Shown one piece after another: positions 1 to 7,358 of a stretch of DNA of 36,521 nt. The notes under the pieces are model-generated. The model saw only the letters and a program-made list of their open reading frames with translations. It was not told the origin of the DNA and did not search any database. The position numbers were made by a program, and so were the translations under genes. Position 1 is the first letter of the stretch. The number at the start of each line of letters is the position of its first letter. The stretch comes from Deltaproteobacteria bacterium. GTDB taxonomy: Bacteria > Myxococcota > UBA727 > VGSZ01. The stretch covers positions 1 through 36,521 of the forward strand of contig JADZDP010000123.1 in assembly GCA_020850995.1 (NCBI GenBank), read 5' to 3'.

Positions 1-33
1 GCGAGCCGTATGTCCGCCTGTGCGCAGCGCTGG

Positions 34-1404
34 TCAGTCGGTGGACCACGCCGCCATCACGCTGCGCAGGCCGCTCTCGTCGAGGCTGCCGGGGTCGTCG
101 CGCTCGAGCTCGTCGGCCAGGCGCCGCGCCTCGGCGAAGCGCCCGCGCAAGGCGTGGCCCCATGCCACGTAGGCGCGGGCGCTGCGCACGTGCTCGCGCG
201 CGTCTTTGCCGAGGTCGTTTCTGTGCGCGGCCAAGAAGCTCGTACAGCGCGCGGTCATCTCGTCGGGCAGGCGGCTCCACTTGGCGGCGATGCAGGGCTT
301 GAAGTCGAAGGACAGGCGCTGCTCCGCCGCGCGGCCCTCGCGCTCCGCCTCCGCCCGATCGGCCGCGAGCTCGCGCAGCTCCTCGTCGAAGTCGCGGCGC
401 CGCTCACCCTCGCTGCGGCGCTCCTCGACGAGCGCGCGCACCACGCGCTCCACCTCGGCGCGCCGGGCCCCCGTGGGGAAGGCCGCCAGGTGGCGCTCGC
501 CCGCTTGCAGCGCCTCGTCGACGCGCAGCAGGCGAGCCAACGCGATGACGCGCGCGGCGGCGGCTTGCTCGTCGAGGTCAAGGAGCACATCGCGCGGCAG
601 CTGCGCCGCCAGCACGCGCTCGGCGGCCGTGAGCAGGGCGTGGAAGCGGCGCGCGCCCTCGAGGCCCTGCAGCAGCGCCGTGGCCGCGGCGCGGCGCCGG
701 CTCGCGTCGGCCTTGGCGTCCTCGACGATGGCAAGGAGCTCCACCTCGCGCGCCGCGAAGGCCGCGGCGCTTTGGGCGCGCCCCATTCGCAAGCGGGCCT
801 CGAGCTCGTCGAGGGCGGCCAGCGCGTAGCTGAAGGAGGGATCCACGCGCAGCGCGTCCTCGAGCATGGCGCGCCGCTTGGCGTCGTCGGGCTCCGCCAG
901 GCTGGCGGCGAAGCGCTGGTAGGCCGCGGCGCCTCGCTTGCGCGCCGGTGGCGCCGCCTTCCTGCCGGCGCGGGCGGCCAGCGCGCCGACGATGCGGTCT
1001 TGCAGCGCGAACACGGTGTCGAGCGGGCCCGTGGCCTTGGCCGTCTCCGCCACCACCCCGGTCTCGACGTCGACGAAGCGGGCCACCAGGCGCAGCTCGC
1101 CGCCGGCCGCCTGAAAGCTGCCGAGCACCAGGCTCTTGGCGCCCACCAGGCGCCCGGCCAGCACGGCGCGCGCCACCTCGTCGTCGGCCGTGACCTTGCG
1201 CTCGAGCTCGGCGAGGGCCTGGGCGATGGCCGCGCGCTCGACCACGCGCATGCCAGTGCCGCGCAGGTCGGCGGCCATGGTCTCGGCGGCGCCTTGGCTG
1301 AGCCAGTCGAGCTCGGGGGCCGCGTTCAGGTTGCGCCAGGGCGCGACCGCTATTGGCTCGGGCACGAGCGCGACCGCGAGCGCGGCCAGGGTGAGCGGCA
1401 GCAC
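34..1404 (-). CDS. FlgO/CsgG-like secreted protein with helical C-terminal half
   Basis: A 456-residue protein read from a GTG at 1404. This start is chosen because it puts a short hydrophobic leader (LPLTLAALAVALVP) at the N terminus; the frame stays open upstream, but that part crosses the junction of the inserted cassette. Residues about 20-150 resemble the TolB-like N-terminal fold of FlgO/CsgG-type proteins: a VAPW strand, SQGAAETMAADLRG, RVVER, then a GAKSLVLGSF strand and an RFVDVETG strand. The remainder is Ala/Arg/Glu-rich and helical, TPR-like or coiled-coil. No lipobox cysteine is seen. Family members help assemble outer-membrane or flagellar structures; the role here is unknown. 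No clear ribosome binding site is visible. The first 50 coding bases are duplicated at 4606-4655, beside clpB, which was presumably its original divergent neighbour. Confidence 0.6.
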   Translation of the reverse strand: MLPLTLAALAVALVPEPIAVAPWRNLNAAPELDWLSQGAAETMAADLRGTGMRVVERAAIAQALAELERKVTADDEVARAVLAGRLVGAKSLVLGSFQAAGGELRLVARFVDVETGVVAETAKATGPLDTVFALQDRIVGALAARAGRKAAPPARKRGAAAYQRFAASLAEPDDAKRRAMLEDALRVDPSFSYALAALDELEARLRMGRAQSAAAFAAREVELLAIVEDAKADASRRRAAATALLQGLEGARRFHALLTAAERVLAAQLPRDVLLDLDEQAAAARVIALARLLRVDEALQAGERHLAAFPTGARRAEVERVVRALVEERRSEGERRRDFDEELRELAADRAEAEREGRAAEQRLSFDFKPCIAAKWSRLPDEMTARCTSFLAAHRNDLGKDAREHVRSARAYVAWGHALRGRFAEARRLADELERDDPGSLDESGLRSVMAAWSTD

Positions 1405-1444
1405 CCGGCGACTATGGCACGGCGCTGGCGCGAGGGTCCGCTGC
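1355..1444 (+). repeat. 90-bp perfect direct repeat, copy 1
   Basis: Bases 1355-1444 are identical to 4606-4695 by base-by-base reading. Identity stops abruptly at both ends. Copy 1 contains the first 50 nt of the FlgO/CsgG-like gene, its GTG start, and about 40 nt of upstream DNA. It marks the left edge of the 1445-4605 cassette. Confidence 0.95.
1415..1429 (+). promoter_or_regulatory. Sigma-54-like promoter motif (copy 1)
   Basis: TGGCACGGCGCTGGC matches the -24/-12 consensus TGGCACG-N4-TTGC at every defined position except the second T of the -12 box. The GG and GC doublets are correctly spaced. In this copy the motif points right, into the antisense strand of the cassette operon, so it would have no coding target. 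The functional copy is probably the one at 4666-4680. Confidence 0.3.
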
Positions 1445-1465
1445 GCGGGCACGATCGTGGGCGCG

Positions 1466-2113
1466 CTACGGCTCGGGCGGCTCCGAGAACACACAGGGCA
1501 TGCCGGGCTCGGGTTGCGTGACGCAGAGGTTCTCGATCGAGAGATCGAAGTCGTCGACGGCCAGGATGCCGTCGCGCGCGACGTTCTCGCTCGCGATCTG
1601 GATCACGTCGTCACGGGTGAGACCCTCGAACGGCTCTGGGTGCTGCGTCAGGAGCACATGGCGCACCACGATGCCACCGACGGCGGAAACGTCGCCGCAT
1701 GCAATCGGTGCGTCGCCTTGCCATGGTGTCGCGAGCGCGACGACGTCCAACGGCGGGTCAGCATTGGAGGTTGTATGCAGCCACGCGTCGGCGAAAACGA
1801 GACGATCTTCAGACCAGCCGAGCAGAGGATCGACGAATTCCGCGTCCAGGTCGATAGCGCGAAGCGCAGTCCACATGCGATCGGGTCGGTCTGGGTGGAG
1901 CTTGATCCAGTTTGGTACGCGGCACTCAGCACCAGCTTTGTCCCGCAGGGCGCCACGAATCGGCGCCAAATGGGTGTGGGAGGCGAGTGTGTGCCGGATG
2001 CCGCGCTGGTCGGCTGGCAGCGGGTCGTAGAGACCTGACGGGTTCGTGCAGCCCGCGATCACGAGCACGCTCACGAGGGGGACGATATGCCAAGCGCTAG
2101 TAGCAGAAGTCAT
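1466..2113 (-). CDS. Lipoprotein of unknown function, third gene of the metalloprotease cassette
   Basis: A 215-residue protein from an ATG at 2113. The start is supported by a strong AAGGAGGG ribosome binding site 10 nt upstream and by a clean lipoprotein signal peptide (MTSATSAWHIVPLVSVLVIAGC, lipobox VIAGC). The frame is open further upstream, but that part overlaps the protease and gives no leader. The mature part has several cysteines and no family I recognise. Motifs such as RVPNWIKLHP, DPLLGWSEDRLVFADAW and VDDFDLSIENLC suggest a compact beta-rich domain. The gene overlaps the metalloprotease stop by 17 nt, so the two are probably translationally coupled. It may be an inhibitor, anchor or chaperone of the protease, which is inference from position only. 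It ends 21 nt from the left cassette junction, so the operon is intact inside the repeat. Confidence 0.8.
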   Translation of the reverse strand: MTSATSAWHIVPLVSVLVIAGCTNPSGLYDPLPADQRGIRHTLASHTHLAPIRGALRDKAGAECRVPNWIKLHPDRPDRMWTALRAIDLDAEFVDPLLGWSEDRLVFADAWLHTTSNADPPLDVVALATPWQGDAPIACGDVSAVGGIVVRHVLLTQHPEPFEGLTRDDVIQIASENVARDGILAVDDFDLSIENLCVTQPEPGMPCVFSEPPEP

Positions 2114-3950
2114 CGAGGTCTGCCCTCCTTCCCAGGTGCGCACTCTCCAGCCGTCCTGCGGACCCGACGCAGCGCGGACAGAAAGCTGCGGAATATCCAC
2201 CGTGTGTGGTGACGCCGGCAAACGAGAAGCCGTGCGCAGAGGCTGCCTCGCAGGTCTCCGCGTCACTCGAGAATGCATTGGTATGAAGGATGGTGTCAGA
2301 TAGCCGGTCGCCGGAGATACGTTGGACGCGGGTGTTCTGCGTTGTCGTACCGCTCTCGAGCGGCCTGCCGAGATGAGTGTAAAGCACACCCGACGTCAAC
2401 GAGACACTGCTTGTCGCGTTGGTGTCGTAGATGTCCACGTCCCAATCAGCGTCGAGCAGGTGTGCGCTTGCGCCATACTGACTAACGAATACCTCGAAGG
2501 TGATGCTGCGAGCCCTGTTGATTGCGTAGTTGGCATCGTCATGAAGAAAATGCGCCACAATCGTGCATTTCGATGGGACAGCTCCCGCGACGCAGTCGAA
2601 ATCGAAGTCTGCGACCGGCTCGTGGTATGAGAACCAGAATTCGTCGTCGAGATCAACGGACGACTGCGGCGCGGCGTCAAACTCGATGGGTGTGGGATTG
2701 GTGCCGGCCGTCGTAATCCGTTGCAGGTACCATTTCGGATACGTGAACGACTGGGCCGTAGCTGGAGTCGCCTCCACGCTCAAGATGTACACGTACCCAT
2801 CGGCGTACGCGATCCGCGGCGGCAGGACAGGCTTTCCCGCTAAGGTTACCGACGTTGTGCCGCCGCCGCTCAGCGGCACGCGGGTCGATCTCATGGTGCC
2901 GACATCGTCGACGCGAACGACATACCCAACGGTACCCGTCGGGTCGATCGCGATGTCCGGCGGCATGGACGCCTGCAGCGCCAGCGAGTGCGTCTGCACC
3001 TGCGTTGTCCAGCCGGAGGTGCCGCTGGCGCCCGCCAGCCGGATGACCGAGATCGAAGATACCGAGGCGGTTCGCGTGGCGAACACCGCCGCACACTGGT
3101 TGGTCGGCGAGTTGCTCTCGGCACAATCGAGTCGCGGCGGAAAGGCCGCCGTACGCATCGGAGAACTCGGGACGAGCACAGGAGGATCCATGGCACCGAC
3201 GGCGTCCCTGCCCCAATACACGCGACGGTTCTGGTAGGAGCCGCCATACAGATTACGAATCCCGCTCCCGTCGCCTGGCTGATAGAAGGCCGAGGCGCTA
3301 CACCGGTTTTCCGCGCACATCAGCTCGCCGTCGCACCCGTCCGAGGTTCCACACGCCAGTGGCGGCTCGTCTGCACAACCAGAGCACGTGAAGTACTCGG
3401 GCGCGCACCCTTCGACGATATTGGTGTGGTAGAGGCCGTACGCGTGGGTGAGCTCATGCTGCAGCAGCTTCATCAGGTCGCCGTCCGTCAGGTCGGGCCC
3501 GCCATCGTCGCCGACGCCGGCGATCTGATCCTGACAGAGGATGACGAAGCAGCCGTTGAGGTCGCAGCCGCCGTGTCCAAGGGTGCCGGTGCAATCGGGA
3601 CTCTCGGTGTTGCTCATCGCCACGATGCAAGGAGTCGTGTCTCCGTCGGTGACGTAGCAATCCCCCTGCGAGGGCACGACGCGCGCGCGCAGCCGGCCCC
3701 GCGTCTGGCGAATGAGGTTTTGCAGCGCGTACTCGGCTAGGGCGTCCCCGTCTGCGTCGTCGAGTACGACGTTGTACATGGCGAGCGCCGCGTTGAGACG
3801 GTTGTTCACGTCGTTGTCGACGATCCACGGCGCAGTATCGGCCTCGCGAAACCCGAACCCTCCACCTATGAGGCAGTAGCCGTTGGGGAGCTCGTTGTCC
3901 GCGGCCAGCGCCCAGCTCAGGACCATGACCGCCGCGCTCAAGGACGGCAT
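2097..3950 (-). CDS. Secreted metzincin-type zinc metalloprotease
   Basis: 617 residues from an ATG at 3950, with GAGGGGG just upstream. The N terminus (MPSLSAAVMVLSWALA) is a signal peptide. Residues 165-175 read HELTHAYGLYH, the full HExxHxxGxxH metzincin motif with three zinc-binding His and the catalytic Glu. Further on, SGIRNLYGG at about residue 230 resembles the end of matrixin-type catalytic domains. The LMCAENRCS stretch before it is the best candidate for the Met-turn, but this is uncertain. The N-terminal half is Cys-rich, suggesting disulphides. The C-terminal 380 residues are beta-rich and unrecognised, possibly propeller-like. The gene overlaps the frame upstream (3938-4324) by 13 nt and the lipoprotein downstream by 17 nt. 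Base composition is clearly less GC-rich than the flanking genes, consistent with acquisition. Confidence 0.8.
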   Translation of the reverse strand: MPSLSAAVMVLSWALAADNELPNGYCLIGGGFGFREADTAPWIVDNDVNNRLNAALAMYNVVLDDADGDALAEYALQNLIRQTRGRLRARVVPSQGDCYVTDGDTTPCIVAMSNTESPDCTGTLGHGGCDLNGCFVILCQDQIAGVGDDGGPDLTDGDLMKLLQHELTHAYGLYHTNIVEGCAPEYFTCSGCADEPPLACGTSDGCDGELMCAENRCSASAFYQPGDGSGIRNLYGGSYQNRRVYWGRDAVGAMDPPVLVPSSPMRTAAFPPRLDCAESNSPTNQCAAVFATRTASVSSISVIRLAGASGTSGWTTQVQTHSLALQASMPPDIAIDPTGTVGYVVRVDDVGTMRSTRVPLSGGGTTSVTLAGKPVLPPRIAYADGYVYILSVEATPATAQSFTYPKWYLQRITTAGTNPTPIEFDAAPQSSVDLDDEFWFSYHEPVADFDFDCVAGAVPSKCTIVAHFLHDDANYAINRARSITFEVFVSQYGASAHLLDADWDVDIYDTNATSSVSLTSGVLYTHLGRPLESGTTTQNTRVQRISGDRLSDTILHTNAFSSDAETCEAASAHGFSFAGVTTHGGYSAAFCPRCVGSAGRLESAHLGRRADLDDFCY

Positions 3951-4324
3951 GGGTCCCCCTCGTCGGCAGCCGCAGCCCGAACGCGCAGTTGATCGTCCTT
4001 GCTATCCAAGCGAAGCAGGAAAGCCTCGCCGACGGTGGGCGTTCGGCGGGTTGGGAGGTCCCCAACGATGGTCATCGAGAACCGCGGCCACGCTACCTCG
4101 AAGGCCTCTTGGTCGGCACAGCTCGCAGTCGTGACCACACGACAGCGCGACCACCGAACGCCGTCGTAGGTGATTGCCCCCTCGAAGATCGGTGCCTCGC
4201 GCTCGGAGATGTCCGCGCAGTCGAGCACCCGGACAGCGACGACGTCGCTCCCGGGCACAAGCACGTCCTCATGCAAACATCTCAGCGGTGAGCGTTGGCC
4301 ACGCTCTCGCGCCGAAGCAGCCAA
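3938..4324 (-). CDS. Distal half of the G-tract-interrupted secreted protein
   Basis: This frame is open from just downstream of the G run at 4329-4341 to a stop at 3938, which overlaps the metalloprotease start by 13 nt. Its only early start codon is a TTG at 4324 without a convincing ribosome binding site, and it has no signal peptide. I read it as the C-terminal part (about 128 residues) of the protein begun at 4533, now out of frame. It contains regularly spaced cysteines (DCADISEREA, SRCRVVTTASC) and beta-strand-like segments, and ends GDPCRP. Eleven or 14 G instead of 13 would fuse it to 4533-4282 and make a secreted protein of roughly 200 residues. No known family is recognised. It could in principle be translated independently by coupling, which is less likely. 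Confidence 0.6.
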   Translation of the reverse strand: MAASARERGQRSPLRCLHEDVLVPGSDVVAVRVLDCADISEREAPIFEGAITYDGVRWSRCRVVTTASCADQEAFEVAWPRFSMTIVGDLPTRRTPTVGEAFLLRLDSKDDQLRVRAAAADEGDPCRP

Positions 4325-4533
4325 AGGCGGGGGGGGGGGGGAATTTCGGCGTCAAGCATGCGATCACACTCGCCGACGCTGCTGACAAAGACGCAGGTGC
4401 CGTCGTTGAAGCAGCATTCGTCTAGCTCCTGACTCGAGGCGTTCACCTCGTCGCTGCCGGACGAGGCCCCTGCAAAGCAGACCATCAAGCCGGCGGCGGC
4501 GACGGAACCGAGCGCTGCGCTTCTGCTTCTCAT
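4282..4533 (-). CDS. Small secreted Cys-containing protein, first gene of cassette, frameshifted at poly-G
   Basis: As read, this is an 83-residue ORF. The start is an ATG at 4533, preceded by AGGGGG at good spacing, and it opens a clear signal peptide (MRSRSAALGSVAAAGLMVCFAGA). The mature part has paired cysteines (ECCFNDGTC, GECDRM). It then runs through a C13 tract (PPPP) into an arginine-rich tail that stops at 4282. The tail is probably an artefact of frame: the neighbouring frame (3938-4324) continues smoothly into the metalloprotease. The tract either switches the protein between a short and a long form by slipped-strand mispairing, or its length is a sequencing error. Function unknown; as the leading gene of the operon it could affect translation of the protease downstream. 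Confidence 0.65.
   Translation of the reverse strand: MRSRSAALGSVAAAGLMVCFAGASSGSDEVNASSQELDECCFNDGTCVFVSSVGECDRMLDAEIPPPPRLWLLRRESVANAHR
4329..4341 (+). repeat. G13 homopolymer tract
   Basis: Thirteen consecutive G on the + strand (C13 in the mRNA), inside the first gene of the cassette. It sits exactly where two complementary open frames meet. It is the longest homopolymer noticed in the window. Confidence 0.95.
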
Positions 4534-4551
4534 CGATACCCCCTGTCCCGA

Positions 4552-4581
4552 ACGGTACCCGAACACGAGGAGTCCATTCAA
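4552..4581 (-). promoter_or_regulatory. Candidate sigma-70-type promoter of the cassette operon
   Basis: On the minus strand TTGAAT (4581-4576) and TACCGT (4557-4552) are separated by 18 nt. Transcription would start near 4545, leaving a short leader with the AGGGGG site before the ATG at 4533. It lies inside the cassette, so the operon would carry its own promoter. The -10 match is weak. Confidence 0.3.
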
Positions 4582-4605
4582 CAGGCGCGGGCCGGGAGCT
4601 CGACG

Positions 4606-4695
4606 GGCTCGGGCACGAGCGCGACCGCGAGCGCGGCCAGGGTGAGCGGCAGCACCCGGCGACTATGGCACGGCGCTGGCGCGAGGGTCCGCTGC
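4606..4695 (+). repeat. 90-bp perfect direct repeat, copy 2 (5' remnant of the FlgO/CsgG-like gene)
   Basis: Identical to 1355-1444. Read on the minus strand it holds a truncated start of the FlgO/CsgG-like gene (from 4655), which runs into a stop after about 25 codons. It forms the right edge of the cassette and the immediate upstream region of clpB. Confidence 0.95.
4666..4680 (+). promoter_or_regulatory. Sigma-54-like promoter motif upstream of clpB
   Basis: The same 15-mer as at 1415-1429, with correct GG/GC spacing. Transcription would start near 4692, about 32 nt before the clpB ATG at 4724. It is carried in the 90-bp repeat, so the insertion would have preserved the clpB promoter. Sigma-54 control of clpB is not usual; this rests on the motif alone. 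Confidence 0.4.
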
Positions 4696-4723
4696 CCCGG
4701 TACCCGTGCTAGATCAGGCCCCG

Positions 4724-7342
4724 ATGAACCTCGCCAAGTACTCCCCCAAATGCCAGGCCATCCTCGTCGAGTCGCAGAAGGTCGCGCGCGCGCGCCAGCA
4801 CCAGGCCATCGAGCCCGAGCACCTGTTGCGCGCGCTGCTCTCCGACGAGGGCGGCAAGGCCGTGCTCGAGCGCCTGGGCGTCAAGGTCGCCGAGATCGAG
4901 CAGAAGCTCGAGGTAGAGCTGACCAAGCTGCCGAAGGTCGCGGGGGCCTCCAACTACCTCTCGCCGCGCTTCTTGAAGGTCACCGCCGCCGCCGAGGCGC
5001 AGGCCACGCGCTTGGGCGCCAAGCTCGTCGACGCGAGCCACCTCTTGGCCGCGCTGGCCGACCCCGCGAGCAACGCGGGCGCGCCCGGGCGCCTCTTGCG
5101 CGATCACGGCGCCGCCAAGGATCGCATCGAGAACGCCCTCAAGGTGACCTCGAAGGGCACGGCCGCCGAGCCCAGCGACGGCAAAGACGGCTCGGCCTTG
5201 GCCAAGTACGCCATCGACCTGGTGCAGAAGGCCAAAGACGGCAAGCTCGACCCCGTGGTCGGCCGCGACGACGAGACCCGCCGCATCATCCAGGTGCTCA
5301 GCCGCCGCTCGAAGAACAACCCCGTGCTCATCGGCAAGCCCGGCGTGGGCAAGAACGCCATCATCCAAGGGCTCGCACAGCGCATCGCCGCCGGTGACGT
5401 GCCCACCACGCTGAAAGACAAGCGCCTGCTGGCGCTCGACCTGGGCTCTTTGCTCGCTGGCGCCACGCTGCGCGGGCAGTTCGAGGAGCGCATCAAGAGC
5501 ATCATCACCGAGGTCAAGGCCGCCGAGGGCGACGTCATCTTGTTCATCGACGAGATCCACACCCTGGTGGGTGCTGGCGGCGAGGGCGCCAGCGACGCGA
5601 GCCAAATGCTCAAGCCGCCGCTGTCGCGCGGTGAGATCCAGGTGCTCGGCGCCACCACGCCCGACGAGTACCGAAACAGCATCGAGAAGGACAAGGCGCT
5701 GGAGCGGCGCTTCCAGTCCATCCTCGTGGAGGAGCCCGCCTACGAGGAGTGCTTGCGCATCCTGCGTGGCATCAAGCAGAAGTACGAGGTGCACCACGGC
5801 GTGCGCATCCAAGACCCCACGCTGGTTGCCGCCATCAAGTTCGCGCAGCGCTACATCTCGGGGCGCCAGCTGCCCGACAAGGCCATCGACCTCATCGACG
5901 AGGCGGCTAGCCGCCTGCGCGTCGCCATCGACTCCATGCCCGACAGCCTCGACATCGAGGAGCGCAACCTCACGCAGCTCAAGATGGAGCTGAAGGCGCT
6001 GGTCGACACCGACCGCGACACCTTGGAGATGAAGGCCAAGCTCGCGAGCAAGGTGGACGATGCCGCCGCGCGCACGGCGGCCTTGCGCGCCCGCTGGGAG
6101 AAGGAGGTCGAGCTGGTCTCCGCCATCCGCATGCTGAAGGAGAACATCGCCGCCGCCGAAAAGGAGCTCGAGGAGGCCGAGCGCTTGAACCAGGTGGATC
6201 GCGCCAGTGAGCTCAAGTACGGCCAGATCAAGCGCCTCAGCGACGACCTCGAGGAGAAGACCAAGGCCTTGGCGGAGGCGCAGCAGAAGGGCCGCCTCAT
6301 CAAAGAGGAGGTGGAGGCCGTCGACATCGCCACCGTCGTCGGTGACATCACCGGCATCCCCGTGGCCACCATGCTCGAGAGCGAGAAGGAGAAGCTCTTG
6401 AAGATGGAGGAGCGCGTGGGCGAGCGCGTCATCGGCCAGAAGGAGGCGCTGCACGCCATCGCGCAGGCCATCCGGCGCAGCCGCTCGGGGCTGAACGATC
6501 CGAACCGCCCCGTGGGCTCCTTCTTCTTCCTCGGGCCCACCGGTGTCGGCAAGACCGAGCTGGCCAAGGCGCTGACACAGTTCTTGTTCGACGACGAGAA
6601 GGCCATGGTGCGCCTGGACATGTCGGAGTTTCAGGAGAAGCACACGGTGGCGCGGCTGATCGGCGCGCCGCCGGGCTACAAGGGCGCCGACGAGGGCGGC
6701 CAGCTCACCGAGGCCGTGCGCCTCAAGCCCTACTCGGTGGTGCTGTTCGACGAGGTGGAGAAGGGCCACCCCGACATCTTCAACATCCTCTTGCAGGTGC
6801 TCGACGATGGCCGCCTCACCGACAGCCAGTCGTGCCTGGTGGACTTCAAGAACACCGTCATCATCATGACCAGCAACGTGGGCAGCCACCACCTGCTCGA
6901 GGCGAGCATGGATGACGGCACCATCGAGGAGAACGCCAAGGAGGCGGCCTTCGGCGAGCTCAAGAAGACCTTCCGGCCCGAGTTCCTCGGCCGCATCGAC
7001 GAGGTGGTGATGTTCCACGGGCTCACGCGCCAGAACATCGAGGACATCGCCGCCATTCATTTGAAGAAGATCGCCGGCATGTTGGCCACGCGCAGGATCA
7101 AGCTCGAGCTCACCCCCGAGGCGCGCAAGTACGTCATCGATATGGGCTACGAGCCGCGCTTCGGCGCGCGCCCGCTGCGGCGCGCCTTGCAGCGCTACCT
7201 GCAAGACCCGCTGTCGTCGGCCATCCTCGAGGGCGGCTACCAAGAGGGCGAGACCGTGCTGGTGAAGCTGAAGAACCTCGACAAGCCCGACGAGGGGCTG
7301 GCGTTCGAGAAGAAGGTGGCGGAAGGCAAAGCGGCGGCCTGA
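4724..7342 (+). CDS. clpB: ClpB-type protein disaggregase with altered NBD1
   Basis: 872 residues from the ATG at 4724, giving MNLAKYSPKCQAIL; a GTG at 4706 is an in-frame alternative. Hexameric AAA+ chaperone that rescues aggregated proteins with DnaK. The order is standard: Clp N domain (1-145), NBD1 (about 160-385), coiled-coil M domain (about 390-515), NBD2 with Walker A GPTGVGKTELAK, and C-terminal sensor GARPLRR. NBD1 departs from the family. Its Walker A is GKPGVGKN, with Asn211 in place of the invariant Thr after Lys210. Its pore loop reads ATLRG, with Leu249 where ClpB has Tyr. The Walker B FIDEIH and the ERRF arginine finger are normal. The RWTGIPV junction reads DITGIPV, and the NBD2 pore loop is GYKG. 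It is probably a divergent paralogue rather than the housekeeping copy. The SirB1-like gene follows after 16 nt. Confidence 0.93.
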   Translation: MNLAKYSPKCQAILVESQKVARARQHQAIEPEHLLRALLSDEGGKAVLERLGVKVAEIEQKLEVELTKLPKVAGASNYLSPRFLKVTAAAEAQATRLGAKLVDASHLLAALADPASNAGAPGRLLRDHGAAKDRIENALKVTSKGTAAEPSDGKDGSALAKYAIDLVQKAKDGKLDPVVGRDDETRRIIQVLSRRSKNNPVLIGKPGVGKNAIIQGLAQRIAAGDVPTTLKDKRLLALDLGSLLAGATLRGQFEERIKSIITEVKAAEGDVILFIDEIHTLVGAGGEGASDASQMLKPPLSRGEIQVLGATTPDEYRNSIEKDKALERRFQSILVEEPAYEECLRILRGIKQKYEVHHGVRIQDPTLVAAIKFAQRYISGRQLPDKAIDLIDEAASRLRVAIDSMPDSLDIEERNLTQLKMELKALVDTDRDTLEMKAKLASKVDDAAARTAALRARWEKEVELVSAIRMLKENIAAAEKELEEAERLNQVDRASELKYGQIKRLSDDLEEKTKALAEAQQKGRLIKEEVEAVDIATVVGDITGIPVATMLESEKEKLLKMEERVGERVIGQKEALHAIAQAIRRSRSGLNDPNRPVGSFFFLGPTGVGKTELAKALTQFLFDDEKAMVRLDMSEFQEKHTVARLIGAPPGYKGADEGGQLTEAVRLKPYSVVLFDEVEKGHPDIFNILLQVLDDGRLTDSQSCLVDFKNTVIIMTSNVGSHHLLEASMDDGTIEENAKEAAFGELKKTFRPEFLGRIDEVVMFHGLTRQNIEDIAAIHLKKIAGMLATRRIKLELTPEARKYVIDMGYEPRFGARPLRRALQRYLQDPLSSAILEGGYQEGETVLVKLKNLDKPDEGLAFEKKVAEGKAAA

Positions 7343-7358
7343 GGGGGAGCCCCGCGCT

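Noticed and set aside
10..1521. + strand 503-residue open frame at the left end
   Set aside because: Opposes the FlgO/CsgG-like gene, has no domain or leader, and would cross the cassette junction.
1355..4695. Reading the 90-bp repeats as terminal repeats of a transposon
   Set aside because: They are direct copies of a resident gene's 5' end, there is no transposase, and no inverted termini were seen.
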